Below, piece after piece: positions 52,652 through 61,527 of a stretch of DNA of 64,000 nt. Source of the stretch: Peribacillus sp044761665 (GTDB taxonomy: Bacteria; Bacillota; Bacilli; Bacillales; DSM-1321); contig NZ_JBIWCW010000020.1 of NCBI RefSeq assembly GCF_044761665.1, positions 1 through 64,000 of the forward strand. Reading direction: 5' to 3'. The notes under the pieces are model-generated. The model ran no database searches and was not told the origin of the DNA. It saw only the letters and a list, made by a program, of their open reading frames with translations. The position numbers and the translations under genes were made by a program. Position 1 is the stretch's first letter. Each line of letters starts with the position of its first letter.

Positions 52652-53752
52652 ATGGAAACCTTTATACAACAAATCAAAACGCTATCAAGTAGGGTAGATA
52701 GAATAAAAGATAACATTCAAACAGAGGAAGCAACAAAAACCTCGTTAATTATGCCATTAATACAAGCATTAGGATATGATATATTTAATCCTGAGGAATT
52801 AGTGCCGGAGTTCGTAGCGGACGTTGGAATTAAAAAAGGTGAAAAAATTGATTATGCAATAATGGAAAATGGAAACCCTGTAATTTTAATTGAAGCTAAA
52901 TGTGTTCATGAGAAACTTCATAAACATGATTCACAATTATTTAGGTATTTTGGAACTACTAAAGCTAAGTTTGCAATTTTGACAAATGGAATTGAATACA
53001 AGTTCTTCACAGATTTAGAAGAACCTAATAAAATGGATGAAAAGCCATTTTTTATATTTAATTTACAAGAATTAAGGGAAAATCAATTTCTGGAATTGGC
53101 GAAATTCAGAAAGAATTTTTTCAATATAGAAAATGTATTGACTACTGCATCTGAATTAAAATACACTAATGAAATTAAACTTTTCTTAACTCAACAATGG
53201 GATGAACCAAATGAAGAGTTTATTAAATTTGTTTTAAGTGATGTTTATCAAGGTATAAAGACGAAGAAAGTAATTGAAAACTTTCGAGATATAGTAAAAA
53301 AATCTCTAAATCAATTTGTTAATGAAAAGGTAAATGATAAGCTTCAAAAGGCTTTAAATTCAACTGATGGTAATGAAACAAATTTAGCTGAAAAAATAAA
53401 TGATGAAGTAGCTCCGACAAAAGAAGAAGAGTTAATAGATGAACTTGAAAAAGTAGTAGATGGACCAATAATCGTAACAACCGAAGAAGAAATAGAAGGG
53501 TATGTTTTAATTAAATTAATGCTTAAAGAAAGCATAGATGCAAATAGAATTTACTATCGTGATAACAAAAGTTATTTTAATGTTTTGTTAGATGATAATA
53601 TACGTAAATGGATTTGTAGATTAGGCTTTAATTCAAGCAATAAATATATCCAATTAAACGATGAATTAAAAACTACACATAAAATAGAAAGTGTAAACGA
53701 TATTCTTTTATATAAAGATGAAATTTTAAGAGTTATTGAACAATTTTATTAA
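52652..53752 (+). CDS. Stand-alone HsdR-N-type restriction endonuclease-like protein
   Basis: The 366-residue protein begins with a coiled helix, then a PD-(D/E)xK-type fold of the type I restriction HsdR N-terminus: EFVADVGIKKGEKIDYAIME, NGNPVILIEAKCVHEKLHKH and AKFAILTNGIEYKFFTDLEE. The Asp in KIDYA and Glu-x-Lys in IEAKC are the expected catalytic residues. No helicase motor, HsdM or HsdS follows, so it is not a type I system. A C-terminal domain (residues 250-366) is of unknown type. A defence role is possible but not shown. A+T-rich codon use suggests transfer. Confidence 0.78.
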   Translation: METFIQQIKTLSSRVDRIKDNIQTEEATKTSLIMPLIQALGYDIFNPEELVPEFVADVGIKKGEKIDYAIMENGNPVILIEAKCVHEKLHKHDSQLFRYFGTTKAKFAILTNGIEYKFFTDLEEPNKMDEKPFFIFNLQELRENQFLELAKFRKNFFNIENVLTTASELKYTNEIKLFLTQQWDEPNEEFIKFVLSDVYQGIKTKKVIENFRDIVKKSLNQFVNEKVNDKLQKALNSTDGNETNLAEKINDEVAPTKEEELIDELEKVVDGPIIVTTEEEIEGYVLIKLMLKESIDANRIYYRDNKSYFNVLLDDNIRKWICRLGFNSSNKYIQLNDELKTTHKIESVNDILLYKDEILRVIEQFY

Positions 53753-53868
53753 TAAAAGTGGATGAAATAACCAATTTGTTCGCCCTTATAATGATGAATA
53801 TATCATCAATTTGTTAAAAACAAGGGAGAAAAAACAAATGTTTAAAATATATAATATATTTCTTAACC

Positions 53869-53904
53869 AAGCCAGTGAGTTCCATTGTCACTGGCTTTTT
53901 TTTC
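53869..53904 (+). terminator. Terminator after the nuclease-like gene
   Basis: A perfect 10-bp stem (53869-53878 with 53888-53897) is followed by eight T. Confidence 0.88.
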
Positions 53905-53991
53905 AATAAGGAAATTTGTAAGGGGAAAATATTTTTTTCTCACTTAAGAGAGTCATTATTGGTCACTCAATTGTAATTTTAGGATATATCC

Positions 53992-55083
53992 TTAATACTC
54001 TCCAACACTCTTCTTATTTATCCGCTCCACAATCTCCATCAAATCATCCGGCCTATGGAATTCAATCGGTGAAACGCCTTTATCGAACTGAATCGTGTCG
54101 GCTTCTATCATTAATACATACTTTCCATTAATCTTGCCTAAATGAATGCTTTCCCCGAAATCGGCTAGAAGTCCTTTAACGGAGGTACTGCCAAGCTTCA
54201 TGCGCAGTTCGGCTTCTGGTGTATGTTCGACGATTTGGGCAGTTGCTTCGACGACCTGGTGGGTTTCTAAGCGTTCCTGGATTTCTCGTTTTTCACTTGA
54301 TTCCCAGATTTCGAGGTCTTGTTCGAATTTGTGCAGTTCGTCGCTGTTTTCTTCGAATTGTGCAGATACATGCTCATGAACCATGTGGATGACCTGGTTT
54401 TTCATGATTTCTGGCATCGATTCGCCATATTCAACGAACTTAAGGAAATCCTCGAAGTAGCGGGCATGTGAAGCCTGATGGATTTTCAGTTCTCCATCTT
54501 CGACAATTCCTTCTTCGGGCATGAAGGGGTACTGGATCGATTTCATATTTTTGGTGGTAATGGCCATTTCCACGTGACGAATTAACGTTCGTTCATCAGA
54601 TATGGAAGCGACTTTTGGCTCAAAATCACATTTTAATAGAAAGATGAAAGGTTCATCAAGGTATTGAGTCAGTTTAGCTGAGGCGATAAGGAAAACTCCA
54701 CCTCGAACGGCACTTGTATCGATATAAGATTGGGCAAAAAGTTCATTTTCTTTTTGAAATTCTTCTTTTGACCTAGCATACCGGACTCGATTAAATGCAT
54801 TATAATTCGGATTTGAGTCGAGAGCATGACCTTCTTCTACTATAAAAGATCCGATTTTCGTCGGTATTTGTTCTGTTTTAGGGTGACGGTCCACTTTTCG
54901 TTTGGAGATTTTCATCAATTCACCATCTAGAAAATCCTTTAAAGGACTTTCTTCATATTCCTCGGTATCGAGTGTTTGAAAGTGTTTAAAACGTTTATCC
55001 GCCTGATCGCCTTTTCCTTCGACTTGTATTAAATAAAAAGACAGATAAGTTATCGCATAATCCAAGAAAGTCACCTTCTCCAT
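53992..55083 (-). CDS. DUF3900-type conserved protein
   Basis: The 363-residue soluble protein is acidic in its second half. The N-terminus FLDYAITYLSFYLIQVEGKG, the middle FIFLLKCDFEPKVASISDER and a C-terminal KYVLMIEADTIQFDKGVSPI are stretches I associate with DUF3900 of Bacillus. A nucleoid-associated-like fold is possible. It starts at 55083; the weak GGAGAAGG site lies upstream of the ATG in reverse orientation. It is isolated from neighbours. Function unknown. Confidence 0.6.
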   Translation of the reverse strand: MEKVTFLDYAITYLSFYLIQVEGKGDQADKRFKHFQTLDTEEYEESPLKDFLDGELMKISKRKVDRHPKTEQIPTKIGSFIVEEGHALDSNPNYNAFNRVRYARSKEEFQKENELFAQSYIDTSAVRGGVFLIASAKLTQYLDEPFIFLLKCDFEPKVASISDERTLIRHVEMAITTKNMKSIQYPFMPEEGIVEDGELKIHQASHARYFEDFLKFVEYGESMPEIMKNQVIHMVHEHVSAQFEENSDELHKFEQDLEIWESSEKREIQERLETHQVVEATAQIVEHTPEAELRMKLGSTSVKGLLADFGESIHLGKINGKYVLMIEADTIQFDKGVSPIEFHRPDDLMEIVERINKKSVGEY

Positions 55084-55410
55084 TAAGCATTTTTCCTGCT
55101 AATTTTAGACTTAATAAGTATAGAGATGTCCATCTCATCCGTCAATCTCTTTATATATTTTTATAGGAATGCATTGCTGACTGCTAACTTAAAACCATTT
55201 CATTAGAGAGAAACGGAATACGAATTACTAATATTAGCATCGATATATAATTACTTTGAAATAATAATGACTACCGTCAGGGATTTCCTTCTATGTGGAA
55301 ACCACATTATAGAATAAGAAATAGACAGTGAAGAACAAGGAGTTGTTCGGAATTTAAAAAGTGGGGTATCTAAATTATTTGAAAAATACATTTCTACTAT
55401 AATAAATACA

Positions 55411-55439
55411 TTGACTGGTAGGGGGTTAATGCGTATAAT
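55411..55439 (+). promoter_or_regulatory. Strong sigma-A-type promoter before permease gene
   Basis: TTGACT (55411-55416), 17-bp spacer and TATAAT (55434-55439) give a near-consensus promoter with a leader of about 105 bases. The rest of the 470-bp gap (55084-55551) holds no supported gene. Confidence 0.8.
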
Positions 55440-55551
55440 TTGAAAGTCAGACAATTCAGGATTTGTTGAGATTTGTCGAAAATTCTCCATATTAAATAAA
55501 GCTATTTTTAGTTTTCTGAATATTTTTTCAAAAATTTATGGAGGAGAAAAG

Positions 55552-56955
55552 ATGAGTATTTTTAGAAAGAAGTCTATCGAAGACCTATTACAAAACGCAG
55601 GTTCCGATAATCAAGGTTTGAAGAGGGAACTAGGTGCTTGGGATTTAACGATGCTCGGTATCGGCGCCATTATTGGTACAGGTATTTTTGTACTGACAGG
55701 CACAGGCGCGGTCAATGCCGGTCCTGCACTTTCACTATCATTTGTCATAGCAGGCCTAGCCTGTTTATTCGCCGCACTATCATATGCTGAGTTTGCCTCA
55801 TCTGTGCCGGTTTCCGGTTCGACTTACACATATGCGTACGCCACACTTGGCGAATTTACAGCTTGGATTATTGGATGGGACTTAATCCTTGAATACCTCT
55901 TGGCGGTGAGCGCCGTATCTGCCGGTTGGTCCGGTTATTTTCAATCGTTCTTAAATGGAATCGGGATTGACTTACCAGTAGTGCTTACTGCAGCACCTGG
56001 CTCTGTTGAAGGCGTATTGACTTATATGAATCTGCCGGCATATTTAGTCGTCATGGCAATCACGTTGTTGATTTCCCGAGGTACGAAAGAAACCAAACGA
56101 GTGAATAATATCATGGTTACCATTAAAGTGGCTGTTGTAGTGTTATTCATTATTGCATCTGTCTTTTATGTTAAGCCAGAAAACTGGCAGCCATTTATGC
56201 CTTTTGGAATAAGTGGCGTGTTTTCCACTGCAGCCCTGATGTTCTTTGCTTTTATAGGATTCGACGCGGTAGCTTCGGCTGCGGAAGAAACGCGGAATCC
56301 CGGGAGGAACTTACCACGTGGAATCATTGGTTCATTAATTATCTGTGTCGTCCTATATATGGTGGTGAGTTTAATCATGACAGGTGTGGTACCGTATTCA
56401 CACTTCGGAACTGCTTTGGATCACCCGGTTTCCTTGGTTTTACAAGTGGCAGGGCAACACTGGATTGCAGGGATCATTGACGTTGGAGCTTTCGTAGGAA
56501 TGACGACCGTCATCTTGGTCATGCTTTTTGGTCAATCCCGTATCATGTTTGCGATGTCAAGAGATGGCTTAATGCCGAAGTCCTTATCGAAACTGCACAA
56601 TAAATATAAAACTCCATATGCAGTAACTTGGATGTTTGGTTTCGTTGCCGCGTTACTAGGTACTTTTGTTCCACTAGGTGATTTAGCCGAGTTGGTCAAT
56701 ATAGGTACGTTAACGGCATTTACCATGATTTCTCTTGCAGTGATCGTTTTACGAAAAACCAAACCGGATATGAAACGTGCTTTTTATTGTCCGATGGTAC
56801 CTGTCGTTCCAGGATTGGCAATCGTCTTCTGTGTATTCCTGATGTTCCAACTAGGGAGCCATACATGGATTCGTTTCTTGATTTGGATGGCTATCGGAAT
56901 TATCGTGTACTTTGCTTATTCGCGAAAACATTCCCATCTACATCAAAAAGAATAG
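55552..56955 (+). CDS. APC-family amino acid permease (YfnA-like)
   Basis: The 467-residue membrane protein has about 12 spans and the APC signatures GIGAIIGTGIFVLTG near residue 36, GWDLILEYLLAVSAVSAGWS near 107, and FFAFIGFDAVASAAEETRNP near 226. The cationic amino acid transporter group (YfnA in B. subtilis, a serine/threonine or branched-chain importer by report) is the best match. It starts at ATG 55552 behind GGAGGAG. A consensus sigma-A promoter is upstream. Substrate cannot be told from the sequence. Confidence 0.9.
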   Translation: MSIFRKKSIEDLLQNAGSDNQGLKRELGAWDLTMLGIGAIIGTGIFVLTGTGAVNAGPALSLSFVIAGLACLFAALSYAEFASSVPVSGSTYTYAYATLGEFTAWIIGWDLILEYLLAVSAVSAGWSGYFQSFLNGIGIDLPVVLTAAPGSVEGVLTYMNLPAYLVVMAITLLISRGTKETKRVNNIMVTIKVAVVVLFIIASVFYVKPENWQPFMPFGISGVFSTAALMFFAFIGFDAVASAAEETRNPGRNLPRGIIGSLIICVVLYMVVSLIMTGVVPYSHFGTALDHPVSLVLQVAGQHWIAGIIDVGAFVGMTTVILVMLFGQSRIMFAMSRDGLMPKSLSKLHNKYKTPYAVTWMFGFVAALLGTFVPLGDLAELVNIGTLTAFTMISLAVIVLRKTKPDMKRAFYCPMVPVVPGLAIVFCVFLMFQLGSHTWIRFLIWMAIGIIVYFAYSRKHSHLHQKE

Positions 56956-56966
56956 AGATAGTCAAA

Positions 56967-56996
56967 ATAAACACTCTCTGGAGTGTTTATTTTTTT
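56967..56996 (+). terminator. Permease terminator
   Basis: A perfect 10-bp stem, ATAAACACTC (56967-56976) with GAGTGTTTAT (56981-56990), loop TCTG, then T-run. Confidence 0.9.
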
Positions 56997-57140
56997 GAGA
57001 AATTCTATAAATAGTTCAAAAGTCTTGTGAATTATTATATAAAAATGAGGAAATTTTAATCAAAAAAGATTAAAATTAACATATCATATTGATCGATATT
57101 AAATGATTGATTGTAAGCAGATATTCGGGGGCAATTTTTA

Positions 57141-58436
57141 ATGAAAAAATTATGGAAAAATAACCTTACCAAAGAAAATGATTATATGAAATATATGGCT
57201 CAAGTCGGTATTCAAATCAAAAAATATCCAGGTGTGTTAACTCAAATAGAGATGATTCATTTAACAACAAAGGATCTTTGTATTATCCGTTCATTACAGG
57301 ATGATGTGAAAGAACATATTATCGAGATTGTAGACAATTTTTATAGAAACTTAGAAAAAGAACCTTCGTTGATGAAGATTATCAATAAACACAGTTCAGT
57401 AGATCGCTTAAAAACGACGTTGCATCGGCATATGTTTGAAATGTTTAGTGGTTCTATTGACGATGAATATATTAAACAACGAAATATCATTGCGCATGTA
57501 CATGTAAGAATCGGCTTGCAGCCAAAGTGGTATTTAAGTGCATTTCAGGATTTACTTCAATCAATCATTCTCAATGTAATGACGAATATCCAGGATATAA
57601 AACTATATCGTGAGACGATTCTAGCAGTCACTAAAATATTGAATTTGGAACAGCAAATCGTATTAGAAGCCTATGACCTCGAAAATGAGCGAATTCGTCA
57701 GAAAATACAAGAAGATAAAGAAATGATTAAACAACAAGTGAATCGTAATGCAGAAGAACTATCAGCTATCAGTCAACAAACAAGTTCCTCAACCCAATTG
57801 ATGGCGGGCAAGGTTGTTAATATCCAAATTGTAACGCAAAAGGGATCAGATACTGCCATCCGTACAGAAGAACAATCCAAAGAAGGGGTTGAACTATTAA
57901 AGGGTCTTGAGCAAAGATTAATGAAAACGCAAGAACAAATGATTATTATTTCCAAGGATATGGAGCAGTTATCCAATACATCGAAAGAAATCGAAAGGAT
58001 TGTATCGATTATTACTTCAATTGCAGAACAGACGAATCTTTTAGCGTTGAATGCAGCCATTGAAGCGGCCAGAGCAGGTGAAAATGGTAAGGGCTTTGCC
58101 GTCGTGGCTGGTGAAGTTAGAAAGCTATCGGAAAATACCAAGAAATCCGTAACGGAAGTGGCAAAACTGGTAAATGGAATAGGGCACTTCACTAATGTTA
58201 TGAATACATCTATTTCTGTTGTGAGTGAAGAGATTGTTAAAGGTACAGAACAAGGAAAGGAAACTGGAATATTCTTTGCGGACATTGCGGAGGCCATGCT
58301 TTCTGTCAAACAGCAAAATATTAAAGTCGCTAAGGAAATGACCGAGCTTAACGAAATATTTGATGGGATTAGTAAAGCTTTCGATCAAGTGGCCGTATCT
58401 TCAGACGAATTAACGACGATGACGATGAATTTATAG
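57141..58436 (+). CDS. hemAT: Heme-based aerotaxis transducer HemAT
   Basis: The 431-residue soluble chemoreceptor has an N-terminal globin domain (residues 1-175) fused to a methyl-accepting signalling bundle. The segment IIAHVHVRIGLQPKWYLSAF holds the likely heme ligand His121, and Tyr68 in DNFYRNL aligns with the distal Tyr of HemAT-Bs. The signalling tip is IAEQTNLLALNAAIEAARAG near residue 295. It detects oxygen and signals through CheA/CheW. It starts at ATG 57141 behind GGGGGC. A SigD-like promoter (TAAA, then ATCGATAT at 57092-57099, 17-bp spacing) is suggestive only. Confidence 0.93.
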   Translation: MKKLWKNNLTKENDYMKYMAQVGIQIKKYPGVLTQIEMIHLTTKDLCIIRSLQDDVKEHIIEIVDNFYRNLEKEPSLMKIINKHSSVDRLKTTLHRHMFEMFSGSIDDEYIKQRNIIAHVHVRIGLQPKWYLSAFQDLLQSIILNVMTNIQDIKLYRETILAVTKILNLEQQIVLEAYDLENERIRQKIQEDKEMIKQQVNRNAEELSAISQQTSSSTQLMAGKVVNIQIVTQKGSDTAIRTEEQSKEGVELLKGLEQRLMKTQEQMIIISKDMEQLSNTSKEIERIVSIITSIAEQTNLLALNAAIEAARAGENGKGFAVVAGEVRKLSENTKKSVTEVAKLVNGIGHFTNVMNTSISVVSEEIVKGTEQGKETGIFFADIAEAMLSVKQQNIKVAKEMTELNEIFDGISKAFDQVAVSSDELTTMTMNL

Positions 58437-58556
58437 AGGAATTTGCAAAATATATGTAATCGTCCCAAATCGTTTTTTTAGAAAAATATTTTATTAGGAC
58501 GCCGACTTTTCTAAAATCAGTATATTACCTCTAAGTAAAGTTTTCGAAATATAGAC

Positions 58557-58585
58557 TTGTCAAATGAATATAATAATGTTATATT
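58557..58585 (+). promoter_or_regulatory. Promoter of the structured RNA gene
   Basis: -35 TTGTCA (58557-58562) and -10 TATATT (58580-58585) are exactly 17 bp apart, predicting a start near 58592. No ribosome site or ORF follows. Confidence 0.75.
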
Positions 58586-58591
58586 AATAAA

Positions 58592-58710
58592 GCGATGAGC
58601 TAATTTGTGTAAGCCGTAGAACATGCTTTTAGCTAAACGTCGGGATGTGGCCTGACGGTTCTACGCCACAAACGCATCAAAGACGCCTGCTGCGTGCAGG
58701 CGTCTTTTTC
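58592..58710 (+). ncRNA. Structured small RNA of unknown family
   Basis: Behind a sigma-A-type promoter, about 85 bases fold into nested stems: GCG/CGC (58592-94 with 58673-75), TTTGTG/CACAAA (58604-09 with 58667-72), CGTAGAAC/GTTCTACG (58615-22 with 58658-65), and an inner CGTC.GG/CC.GACG (58638-57). AGCTAA at 58598-58603 is fully complementary to TTAGCT at 58629-58634, allowing a pseudoknot. A perfect 10-bp terminator stem (58681-90 with 58696-705) ends it. No coding gene follows in sense, so it acts as an sRNA or a riboswitch-like attenuated leader that lost its gene. I cannot place it in a known family. Confidence 0.7.
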
Positions 58711-58721
58711 TATGCATTTTT

Positions 58722-58928
58722 TTATTTTACGGAGTCTTTTTTAGCAGCTTGGACGTCTTCTTTGAAATCGGCTTGTATTTCATCAGTAATTCCTTTTGTA
58801 GCATCTTTAAACTCACGAAGCGAGGTACCGACAGCACGGCCAATTTGAGGAAGTTTACTTGGACCAAAGACCATTAAAGCTAAAAGAAGGATGATAATCA
58901 GACCAGGGATCCCAATATTTGAAAACAT
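58722..58928 (-). CDS. tatA: Twin-arginine translocase subunit TatA
   Basis: The 68-residue protein has one N-terminal membrane helix (IGIPGLIIILLLALMVFG), the hinge FGPSKLPQIGRAVG, an amphipathic helix REFKDATKG and an acidic/basic tail, all typical of TatA. It forms the pore of the Tat system that exports folded proteins. It starts at 58928 behind AGGAGTGAC. No tatC is adjacent here; B. subtilis also has separate TatA copies. Its end is convergent with the structured RNA gene. Confidence 0.93.
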   Translation of the reverse strand: MFSNIGIPGLIIILLLALMVFGPSKLPQIGRAVGTSLREFKDATKGITDEIQADFKEDVQAAKKDSVK

Positions 58929-59174
58929 AGTTAAGTCACTCCTAAATATTCTTGATATCTAATATTATAGACCTCACACAATCAATTGCAAAGGTTAATT
59001 ACTATTAATTGTTAGCCTCGTTTTGTCATAATCTGAGCATATTGCATCTATTTTATTCTCTACCTACTAGTTTACCTTCTTTTTTATAATCATTCCTAAT
59101 AATAACTTTTTATTCCACTCATTATTCAATTTACCATAAAATTACAATAAAAAATGTGGTTGGAGGCGCTTTTA

Positions 59175-60360
59175 TGTTTAGTACACTCGTATTTACCCCG
59201 CTCAGTCAAGTTGGCTTTGGGGGGTATTGGAACAACTTGTCCCTGAAGTTAAGAAGCATGCGATCACCAAGATTTTGGTCGTCACTGATCCGGCGTTGAT
59301 AAGACTAGGAGTGACGAACAGGATTACCCTGCCATTGGAAGAAGCAGGCTATCAAGTTGGATTATATACAGAAGTGATTCCAGAACCCTCGCTAGAAATA
59401 GCGGAAAGATTGGTTAGCTATATTAAGAAATATCAATACAATCTTATAATTGGCCTTGGTGGCGGGAGTGCACTTGATTTAGCAAAACTGACTGCGGTCC
59501 TTGCCGTTCATGAAGGGTCCGTGGCTGATTATCTGAATCTGACTGGAACACGTAAAATAGTTAAAAAGGGGATTCCAAAACTGTTGATCCCGACTACTGC
59601 GGGAACGGGTTCAGAAGTGTCGAATATTGCAGTGCTTTCTCTTGGGAGCACCAAGGATGTTGTGGCGCATGATTTTTTATTGGCGGATGCTGCCATAGTG
59701 GATCCTGAACTGACCGTATCGGTCCCGCCGCGGTAACGGCTGCGACGGGAATCGATGCTCTTACACATGCGATAGAATCCTTCGTATCCTTGTCTACCAG
59801 TCCTACGACGGAAGCCTTGTCCTTGGATGCTATCCGGCTCATTGCTCGATCTCTTCGGACAGCCGTTCATGATGGGCAAAATCAAAAAGCAATGACAGAG
59901 ATGTGCCAGGGCAGTTATATGGCTGGCCTTGCCTTTTTTAATGCCGGCGTCGCAGGAGTACATGCACTTGCCTATCCGCTTGGTGGCCAATTTCACCTTT
60001 CACATGGTGATTCAAATGCATTATTGCTTCCGTATGTTATGGGGTATATCAGAAAAATCTGTATGAAAAAGATGGCCGACATATTAAATGCCATGGGAGG
60101 GAGCTCGATTTATATATCAGAAGTAGAGGCCTCCAGAGTAGAGGCCTCCTGTCAAAGAAATTTAAAAATTGGTGCATGATGTAGGGATCCCCACATCATT
60201 AGGTGAATTCGGTACACCTGAAAGGGCAATTGACAAGCTGACGGAAGAAGGGGTGAAACAAAAACGGTTATTTACGAGAAGTCCATTAGAACTGGGAACA
60301 GAAGATACTCGAGCCATTTACCAATCGGCTTTTCATGGAAGCTTTAGTGAACCATCTTAA
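59175..60360 (+). pseudogene. Iron-type alcohol dehydrogenase, frameshifted
   Basis: Three frames together cover an Fe-ADH of about 390 residues. The start is ATG 59175 behind GGAGGCGC. A shift in the G-run at 59218-59223 moves to the frame LEQLVPEVKKHAITKILVVT. A one-base loss near 59728 causes the stop in TVSVPPR; the true sequence continues VTAATGIDALTHAIESFVSL. A third break near 60170 precedes HDVGIPTSLGEFGTPERAID. The metal-site segment HALAYPLGGQFHLSHGDSNA is still readable. A 15-bp tandem duplication lies at 60122-60151. The gene cannot make a full enzyme unless these are sequencing errors. Confidence 0.85.
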
Positions 60361-60399
60361 AAAAAATTCATGATATTTAGCCGATGGAAATTTTTGACC

Positions 60400-60428
60400 T
60401 TGCAACTTAAGATGTCTTTAGGTATTAT
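60400..60428 (+). promoter_or_regulatory. Promoter of the 6S RNA gene
   Basis: -35 TTGCAA (60400-60405) and -10 TATTAT (60423-60428) with a 17-bp spacer predict a start near 60435. Confidence 0.75.
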
Positions 60429-60434
60429 AAATAC

Positions 60435-60666
60435 ATAAGCTGCGTTGTTCGTAATGATAATTAAGTTTTAACCTTTAAGCTGTAATAGGGAGTTTTACAT
60501 CAAAATACGAATGTTATGCCTCGTCACTGACTTGGAAAACAGGAATATTTTTGCAAACACCCACTTTGAGGAGTGGTGGTTTAAAACTTTCTTACTGAAA
60601 TACGGCAATGGCGGCTTTATAATTTTTCATTTTAAGACCAGTCCCTTATCCGGGCTGGTCTTTTGT
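60435..60666 (+). ncRNA. 6S RNA (RNA polymerase-binding regulator)
   Basis: The transcript starts near 60435 and folds as one long imperfect hairpin. Its ends pair (ATAAGCTGC with GCGGCTTTAT, TTG with CAA, CGTA with TACG), and an A/U-rich central bubble follows, including TAAGTTTTAACCTTTAAGC on the 5' side. A terminator stem (60634-60645 with 60652-60662) with T-run ends the gene. Size near 190 bases plus this layout is that of 6S RNA, which mimics an open promoter and sequesters sigma-A polymerase. It looks closest to the 6S-2 (bsrB) type, from memory only. The plus-strand frame at 60511-60702 runs through the terminator and is not a gene. Confidence 0.8.
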
Positions 60667-60884
60667 TTATTCTATGTAAGAGTTGAGGAGGATAAACGAT
60701 AATAACGTAGGCTGGATGGAGGTTAATCCTGCTAATCTTTATGCCAGTCTTTTATCCCGCATTACTCAGTTCGTATGAAAAAGGTTGATTAACTTTTTGC
60801 ACTAAATCTCTTTAAAGGGAAATTGAATGATATAATTTTAGCGCAGTGTTATGATAACTCTATAATGGATTTGGAGGATGAAGC

Positions 60885-61502
60885 ATGAACATAATTGTTT
60901 TTGGAGCTTCAGGTAAAACAGGTAAATTGGTCGTAGAACAAGCACTTAATCTTCAACATAAAGTGACCGCCTTTGTAAGAAATCCAACTAAGTTGCAAAT
61001 CGAGCATCCTAACTTGCATATCATTCAGGGTGATGCTCTTGACGCAGAAGCCGTACAGAAAGTTGTATCCGGTCAAGATGTGGTCATCTCATGTTTAGGT
61101 TCAAGCAGTGGGCTGGGCAAGACGACTGTTCTTCATGAAATGACGCAGAACATTGTCAATGCCATGAAAGTCAATCATGTTTCAAGAATCATTTATATGG
61201 CGTCAGCGGGTATTGAAAAAGAAATCCCAGGATTGATTGGGAAGTTGACGATGAAGATGCTGGGAAATGTATTGGAAGATCATCATAATGCTGTGGAAGT
61301 CATCAAAGCAAATGATCTTACATGGACGGTGGCAAGACCAATGGGCTTATCTGATAAAGCGCCTACCGGTTCGTATCGGGAAGAGCATCAAGGGATTCCT
61401 AAAGGAAGCCGGAGCATTTCCCGCGCGGATGTAGCAGATTTCATAACACGTGCGCTTACGGATGAAAAATACTTAAATCAATCTGTTGCATTAGGAAATT
61501 AA
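60885..61502 (+). CDS. NAD(P)-binding SDR-type oxidoreductase
   Basis: The 205-residue Rossmann protein opens with IIVFGASGKTGKLVVEQALN, the atypical SDR GxxGxxG cofactor loop, and has DVVISCLGSSSGLGKTTVLH near residue 65 and RPMGLSDKAPTGSYR near 152. It belongs to the NmrA-like/flavin-reductase-like group, enzymes that reduce quinones or flavins or serve as redox sensors. It starts at ATG 60885 behind TTGGAGGATG. Substrate unknown. Confidence 0.82.
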   Translation: MNIIVFGASGKTGKLVVEQALNLQHKVTAFVRNPTKLQIEHPNLHIIQGDALDAEAVQKVVSGQDVVISCLGSSSGLGKTTVLHEMTQNIVNAMKVNHVSRIIYMASAGIEKEIPGLIGKLTMKMLGNVLEDHHNAVEVIKANDLTWTVARPMGLSDKAPTGSYREEHQGIPKGSRSISRADVADFITRALTDEKYLNQSVALGN

Positions 61503-61525
61503 AGGGCCCATATGCCCTTTAATCT
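61499..61525. terminator. Bidirectional terminator
   Basis: TTAAAGGGC (61499-61507) and GCCCTTTAA (61514-61522) form a perfect stem between the convergent oxidoreductase and UPF0060 genes. Confidence 0.75.
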
Positions 61526-61527
61526 TT

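Noticed and set aside
53838..53910. Short frame starting MFKIYNIF
   Set aside because: It reads through the terminator stem and T-run after the nuclease-like gene.
58592..58680. Purine riboswitch
   Set aside because: GATGTGG and GGTTCTAC recall the L2 and J2/3 parts of purine aptamers, but P1, P3, L3 and the GACTA joining segment are missing and GTTCTAC is fully paired in an 8-bp stem.
60511..60702. Plus-strand frame of 63 codons
   Set aside because: It runs through the 6S RNA and its terminator and has no ribosome site.
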